Shown here: positions 58,145 through 64,000 of the stretch, in pieces
Layout: each line of letters starts with the position of its first letter
Position numbering within the stretch: position 1 is the first letter of the stretch
Source: Siphonodentalium dalli
Lineage: Eukaryota > Mollusca > Scaphopoda > Gadilida > Siphonodentaliidae
Length of the DNA stretch: 64,000 nucleotides
NCBI GenBank assembly: GCA_032622095.1
Contig: CP136062.1
Span: 870,001 to 934,000 of the forward strand
Reading direction: 5' to 3'
Notes under the pieces: model-generated
What the model was told of the DNA's origin: nothing
What the model saw: the letters and a program-made list of their open reading frames with translations, nothing else
The model's database searches: none
Position numbers and translations under genes: made by a program

Positions 58145-58309
58145 GAGTTATCAGATCAGTCTGGCTATATCCCACACATTGTATACCATGCAGCATTCAT
58201 GCATCGTGATAATCTACCCCAACCAAGTGGCATATAAGAAATGAACGGCGGTTTCAATGTTGTCATGGGATTTTGTCCGCGAGAAAAATTCAGCAAACTG
58301 CATGAACCC
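56464..58309. repeat. 923 bp tandem repeat, array 2 (two complete units)
   Basis: Units 56,464-57,386 and 57,387-58,309. Each ends with 'aaattcagcaaactgcatga' and 'acccc'. The inner 182 bp duplication is present in both. The end of the second unit forms the left arm of the long palindrome that follows. Confidence 0.9.
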
Positions 58310-58386
58310 CGAAGGGTTCGGTTCATGCGCAGTTTGCTGAATTTTTATCGCGGTCGGTCAAAACCCATGATCACGTTGAATCCGCA
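58243..58386. repeat. Long imperfect palindrome closing the tandem array
   Basis: Left arm about 58,243-58,309, right arm about 58,312-58,386. The inner arms ('aaattcagcaaactg' against 'cagtttgctgaattt', 'catgaacc' against 'ggttcatg') are perfect; further out 'gtcatgggattttg' faces 'aaaacccatgatcac', with small indels. The left arm occurs at the end of every 923 bp unit, the right arm only here, so the ancestral unit may have ended in this hairpin and lost the right arm when it became tandem. Confidence 0.75.
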
Positions 58387-59297
58387 TTTATTATTTATTA
58401 TACTAAATTCATTATGAACTAGGATTGTCTGTCTTTCCCACTGTTTATTCAACTTTAAATGAACGCATGGAGTACATTTCGGAAAGTTCGAATCCTCGCT
58501 TTTTAGAAAACCAAACATTGTGAGAATTCGTTGACGGAGAACGGAAAAAACGCAATTTCACAGTAAAGTATACACATATGACGAAATGTCTTGTTCAGCT
58601 TGTAATGAATGTAGACGACTCGTGTTGATTTCAAGAATGATAAAATATGAAACTAACAATTAAGTTTCGGCTTTGGATAAGAAATTGGCAACACGCCGTT
58701 CTACCTTAATGATACATTTGTGAGGTCGTGGGAATATTTTTAGCGGCAAGGGAAATGATCAAACTCTACTGAGAGGCGCTGTCATTTGAACATCAACGCT
58801 TAGTAACACGAAACGTATTGTATGGTCGCTCGGTTGTGTATTTGTCTGCGGTATTTCAATATTAGCTGCAATATAATGCTGTTGTGCAAATATGTGGTCC
58901 ACGGTGCTCATGTAAGAATACCCAATATGAACATTACACCATAAAACGAATTTACGTCGGTCGCAACACTATACACGCAGATCGTATTTCAATTGCAAAT
59001 TTTGCACATGAGCAAACACCATTGTTCGCGAGGTTTCGAAAGCTTTGGGGGTTATAAACAGAGTGTCACCTTTATATTACAACATAGCTGTGATGTGAGA
59101 GATCTCGGCACGTTTTATTCTCATTGCAATAATTGTCTAGACGTGGGTTGTGTACTCAGAGGAGATGAGTTTTAGGTGCAGGTAGGTAACAACACTGATT
59201 ACAGACCAAAACAAATTTCTTGCCAAATCCGGACGTGCTGAATACTCAAGCAGTCGTTCATGTCCGACAATCCCCGGTGGTTTCCGGGATAAATGTC
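58387..59297. other. No gene recognised
   Basis: AT-rich. The 60-codon frame at 58,993-59,175 has several Cys and His but no motif I can name. Confidence 0.4.
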
Positions 59298-59356
59298 TTC
59301 ATAAACATATGAACGACATTGAAAGTGACGTCACGCTACGTTCATATGTTTATGAA
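59298..59356. promoter_or_regulatory. Perfect 18 bp hairpin with a CRE-like octamer in its loop
   Basis: 'ttcataaacatatgaacg' (59,298-59,315) is the exact complement of 59,339-59,356. The 23 bp loop contains TGACGTCA (about 59,330), the consensus for CREB/ATF-type bZIP proteins and itself palindromic. No gene lies nearby, so a regulatory role is only suggested. Confidence 0.5.
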
Positions 59357-61575
59357 CACATTGACTCAGGGGGCGTGTCTACCGTAACGCTATGGGCAAA
59401 TAGGAAGCGATATCAGGTGTATGTAAATATATATATATTAACTTCAGCAGAACACGGTCATGGTGATGCTATTGTTCGAAGAGTTCCATACATGTTCACG
59501 TGATAAGCAATCCAGTTTGATCAGATAGACTTTAGTTTAAACAGTATTTATTCCATGAATAATACAGCAACAATATGTATATATGTTTAATCGTATACCG
59601 GATTCGACATCAACTGTGCATGCTTATGTGAGTCATTTCCGGGAATTATTTTACATTCACACCACCTAACGACAGCGTCCATATACGCATTAGTGGTACT
59701 TGTATATGAGACAAATTAATTATATACACACATGTAGTTATACAAAAATATGCTAATATCGCTGCAATACAAGTAAATATATTGCTTGTTTGCCAGAATG
59801 GTGGAAGGGGGTGTCTGATCATTTGTGTCGATTGTCCATTCCAATGACCAAGAGTACCCATACCAGGATTGATTTTAGGAAGACTTTTTATGAATATTAT
59901 GTCAGAAAACGTCCGTGTTACTACGGAAAACTAATCAACCTCGTTCATTTACCAAACACATACCAGCGGTATACATGTACCATGGTGAAATGAAAAAGAA
60001 TAAAGTATAGCTATAATATCCTGGCGATTTCTGGTTTATATTTAAAATTTCAGGCTTCAAAAGCCAGCCACTGTTAGCTATATACAGTAATCTGATGGAG
60101 TCCGGCCCTAGACCTTTTAGTGTACGAGTAGATATACTCAATCGTTATCGATATGCAAGAACGTATGGCGATCACATGCATCATTTGAGCGTTGGTAGCT
60201 GACAGCGCCTGAAGTTGGCAAATTCACTATTCTCTCCACATACCATGTTGGTCTCTATTAAAATATTGATATGATATCATAATCGAATTTGGCACAAATA
60301 CATGTACTTAACGTGCTTACACATATATATCGGTTGTATGTACCGAAAGCCCATGCATGGTGGTAATATCCATATGTGTCATTCTTACATACTGGGATAT
60401 ATTGCGGAAATATATGTATTTTAATGTCAAATTTCGACATTTCCGCCACATCGGCCATCTCGATTACAATAAGATATTAATAACTCCTGACTATCTAAAT
60501 TGGAGCACATTCATACATTCATTCATATATCTAACACCGAGATATCGTTCTCCTGTGGTGGACATGTTATTTGACGTATACATGTACAAATATAATGTTT
60601 GGCGAATTTTCACGATGCTTATTTGAACAATAATTGTCATATGAACTCGCATTTTGAGTCAATGTGGTAAGACAACTAATAGGAATGTGTCATAAAATGT
60701 CGATTATTTATTTGGAAGTTGCCAATTAGTCTGCTACATTCACCTTCTATATGACAGAAACGCAATATGCTGAAATAGGGTAAAATTTGCGTATTATCGT
60801 ATTTTGGCCGCCATGTACGAAGCCATCTTGGATTAAGTTGACATATTCTGGATCCAGTTAGATGTAGATATATTATGTAATGATCCTACTAATTTCTATC
60901 ATCGATTAATACTAAATTTCTATAAGGAAATCGTTAGAAAATAAAAAATATATATTTTGGCGAAAATTCATACCAGTTCCTTTAAATCATCGCATTTAGA
61001 GAAGACAATCAAGGTTATGATTCAAGATATCAACTAATGTGATGCCTAAATGATTTTTTATTATGATTTAAGAGAAGTATTTTCCCTAATCGTCACCAGT
61101 TCGATACAATCGGAAATGATGTAGGCGACATGTATGGAAAATCTTTAATTTTCACACTTCAGTCGCCATTTTGGCAGCCATCTTTGATCGAGAGGAAAAT
61201 TTGTTATATAAAAATATAACATGGCGTCCCACCATACACTGTACAAAAGGATAGTCATATATTTTATATCAGAATTATATTTTTATATTTGAAATCAAAC
61301 AATAGCGAACTTAACAACATTAGCATGGTGGCCATCTTTGTGACGTCATCAGACCACCCAGTCGCGACCCCACGGGGTCTAACAAACTTTTTTCTGAAGT
61401 AGAAACCATATACTGGCTAATAAACATGGTCTCTATATTTGTTCATGAATTTCCCACGGAAGCCAAAAATCGGACATAAGCGACTCTACTAATACTGGAT
61501 TTCAAATTTGAATCAATCGGCACACCATGAAGCTCACAATTATTGGTGAAATGTTTTGAAAATTTAAGGGTACAT
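59357..61575. other. No gene recognised
   Basis: Contains scattered 'gccatctt(g/t)gat' words near 60,811-60,833, 61,165-61,190 and 61,326, akin to the 23/31 kb array core, usually about 350 bp or less apart. Open frames up to 89 codons show no motif. Confidence 0.4.
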
Positions 61576-61800
61576 TACTACATGTATGTTTCATTGTTTG
61601 GGATCACCTCTAGATGGGAACAATTGAATTTGAACAATTTTCGATGAAATACACGGCCACTAGCAAGTATCTTGTGTTTTACTCTTTGCATCACTAAATT
61701 CTTTGGCACACCCTACAGGCCACAACCCTTCATCGAACTTAATATGGATCCTCGAGGTGACCTCTAGATAGGAATTACCATTTTAGTTTTCATTGTTGGC
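61576..61800 (+). repeat. Single diverged unit of the 'gatgggaacgag' family
   Basis: 'ctctagatgggaacaattg', then 'tcttgtgttttactctttgc' and 'ctaaattctttggcaca', follow the order of the 23 and 31 kb arrays. Confidence 0.6.
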
Positions 61801-62380
61801 ATACAAACATCCCCGTGGTTGTGGGGTTCCACACAGAGGTACAGTGTACCACTATAATCAAAGTAATTGACTTGAAAAACAGGGTGATACCCCGGTGAAG
61901 ACCATTGTATTGCTGGTAGTATACGGTATCCACAGTGGTATCAAGATGGTCACTGCAGTGGAGTTACGGTACCGTTTGGTCAAGGACGTGGCCAGAGGGT
62001 CTCCATTGTTGGGGGGGGGGCGGGGCGGTGGGTGTCCACTTCGGGAAATTTCAACACTGCACCCCCTTCCCCTTGAATCTGACCAGAAACACAATTTAGC
62101 ATAATTCCATTCGCACCTTGCACCCCCCCCCCCCTTGCCCTCAATGCTCAGGCCTAATAACCTAGATATATTCATAAACCATGGTTCTATATACCGGTAC
62201 CCGGTATAGATCAGAATATTGTTTGCAAGATTGTCTGGATAAATTGGTTACTGGGTACAACTTGGGCATGTGAAAGCGAGTCATCACAGCAGAAAACCTG
62301 GAACATAACACGATTCGTTCTGTGTCCAGTAAATATTTAGTAACACATGTTTCCTATAAGATATCTGAATACCAACTAAC
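61801..62380. other. No gene recognised; G-rich and C-rich tracts
   Basis: A G-run with GGGGCGGTGGG lies at about 62,009-62,033 and a C-run at 62,122-62,135. The 105-codon minus frame at 61,858-62,175 spans these tracts and has no motif. Confidence 0.4.
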
Positions 62381-62384
62381 TTAA

Positions 62385-62864
62385 AGGTACTCAATCCGAA
62401 CAGAGGGTCCCCATCTCAACAGATTCCAACAACAACAATCCGATCAGATGGTCCTATATTACTATTTGTTTGGCTTTGGGGGTACAAAATATTTGATTCG
62501 AGTCGAGGAACCCATCACACAAAGCTCAGAGTTATTAAATATTGATTTTTGAAATTTGTTATTTACTCGAGATGAGTACTAATACTTGCCTTAAACTGCC
62601 GTAATCTGCTCTGGATGTGTACTCCAAAATCTATTCAAACAGACAAGGATGGATAACTCTCAAATCTAGTGGTAATAACAGCGCAATTTTGACTGAGTTC
62701 TGGGCCAGATAATATTCCCGATAATGAAAAATAATAGATTTATAAAATCGATATCTAACAAATCTGAGCTTTGATGGGTGACTTCCTCGACTCGAATCAA
62801 ATATTTTTGACCCCCGAAGCCATTGAAATAGTAATTGAGAGGAGTTTTATCGGATTGAGTACCT
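62385..62864. mobile_element. TTAA-flanked AGGTACTC-family MITE, copy C
   Basis: Left end 'aggtactcaatccgaacag' after TTAA (62,381-62,384); right end 'atcggattgagtacct' before TTAA (62,865-62,868). The left end is partly duplicated ('caatccgatcagatggtcc' at about 62,434). The interior matches copy B at 27,541: its left part in direct orientation, its middle in reverse orientation ('gataactctcaaatctagtgg'), consistent with a largely palindromic element. 480 bp, non-coding. Confidence 0.8.
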
Positions 62865-62868
62865 TTAA

Positions 62869-64000
62869 TGTTACCAGTCAATGTGATTATGTCCCAAACC
62901 ATGTGAACTCAGGATTAGATGCATGGCCAAGTTTGTGCCACACTCAGGAAGATTATAATCCCCACTCTATGCTAAACCAGGTCATACATGTGTATTATAC
63001 CAGCGCCGAAGCCGACCCACCCAAACTCAGTTGCGGTAGTTTATGACAAAAAATTTGCTTTAGTATATCTGGGATAAAATACGACCTGTGGATGTCGTAC
63101 ACCTGGGAATAACTAGATCGATAACACGAGTACTTTGATGTTTTGACGGCCAACTCAGTGGGGAATAAAAATAAACTAGCACAATATGCTCGTAACAGTA
63201 AAAATGCTATATTTTGTGTCAGTTCCTCATATATTATGTTCTGGGCGTTTGCACATTTTGAATGCGTGGTTCTCATCAACCTCGAAACCACGCGATTCTC
63301 CAACGTGCAACTATCGACTGTCAAATTGAAGTTTTAGCACAATTTTGTTCAGCCTTGTAATGTCGCTATGCCTGTGTTATTAGAACGATTTTTATTTCGA
63401 GTATATTTCAGTTTTCTTTTCCATGGTATGGCGACAATAATGGGCTCATGTAATTTGTTCAAATTTGGTGTCAAATCGGACTTGTGTATTTAAAGTGCCG
63501 CTGGCGTCCAACTGGCCAACATATTCTCGTGAAAATATGTACATATTGGACCTATAAATAATATTGGACTTATTTGTTTCTGAATTAAGCACATGTGGGA
63601 ACTTACATTTGTATCTGTTATAGTCAAACTTCTCTAAGTCGAACATCGGTAACTCGAATACCACACTAAAGTCGAAGCCATTGCCTGGTCCCGGCTAAGC
63701 AGTAATTTAATTTTATCATTCAATATTTATTTTTGGACTTTTTTAATCACAATTGAATATATTATAATGTTTATGATGATAGACTAGTACAATAGTAGTA
63801 ATATGACTATACGTAAACGTAATTTGCGAGCCCTCAAATGTATTTTTATGACAATAAGGAATGCATGAATTCACAAATAGAAATGGGACATACATTTGCA
63901 CCCACTGGGTTGGAATGTTGCAACAGTTGACTGTTTTTTCAATACTTTCAACTGTTGGAAATCTTCATCGAATCAACCCTTTGGCTAGGAACTTTCCATA
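62869..64000. other. No gene recognised
   Basis: The minus-strand frame at 62,995-63,324 (109 codons) has no recognised motif. 'ctctaagtcgaacatcgg' and 'taactcgaata' near 63,630-63,660 resemble short dispersed 'TCGAA' repeats. Nothing else seen. Confidence 0.4.

Overview
The window looks like non-coding, repeat-dominated DNA from an animal nuclear genome. It is visibly AT-rich, has no bacterial-style gene packing, and I recognise no host protein-coding gene, tRNA or intact rRNA gene. The protein-coding signal I can support comes from retroelements: a CR1/L2-group LINE, a 2A-bearing LINE fragment, two ORF1-like relics and a Penelope-like reverse transcriptase. The abundance of the words TACATGTA and ACCGGTA, the CR1-type LINE with a 2A-like motif, and the long-period arrays containing 'gagttatggccctt' and 'gatgggaacgagtcatttt' suggest a marine invertebrate, perhaps a lophotrochozoan. 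That assignment is inference and needs a database search.

Layout. 0-9.8 kb: short hairpins, an ORF1-like relic (2.17-2.65 kb), a family of 280-435 bp repeats (2.66-4.86 and 7.98-8.95 kb), and a roughly 145 bp degenerate array (5.98-7.93 kb). 9.85-12.2 kb: a TTAA-flanked MITE built as a palindrome of palindromes, then a second, L1-type ORF1 relic. 13.1-22 kb: two collinear composite blocks (13.14-15.59 and 19.98-21.95 kb) of CGTAG-rich MITEs and 5S-rRNA-derived SINE-like units, the second interrupted by a TA-flanked MITE; between them lies a 1.9 kb candidate inverted-repeat element. 23-34 kb: minisatellite-like arrays, plus second copies of the TA-flanked and TTAA-flanked MITEs. 34.4-42.9 kb: a diverged relative of the nested-palindrome MITE, paired long repeats, a LINE fragment with a 2A-like NPGP motif, and a self-complementary 'GTTGGCCCAACG' array.

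43.4-58.4 kb is the most informative part. A nearly complete but broken CR1/L2-group LINE is followed by about 1.6 kb of unique DNA and a 923 bp tandem repeat. A 4,545 bp segment (45,721-50,265), running from inside the LINE reverse transcriptase into the tandem repeat, recurs at 53,600-58,144, and I saw one mismatch between the copies. Exactly between them sits a 3,334 bp element (50,266-53,599) with perfect 50 bp terminal inverted repeats and one open 673-codon Penelope-like reverse transcriptase without a visible GIY-YIG endonuclease. The arrangement is what unequal recombination between two insertions of that element would produce; a tandem duplication with insertion at the breakpoint, or an assembly error, are alternatives.

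58.4-64 kb holds a hairpin with a CRE-like octamer in its loop, G-rich tracts and a third TTAA-flanked MITE. Boundaries of degenerate repeats are approximate, since all alignments were made by eye.
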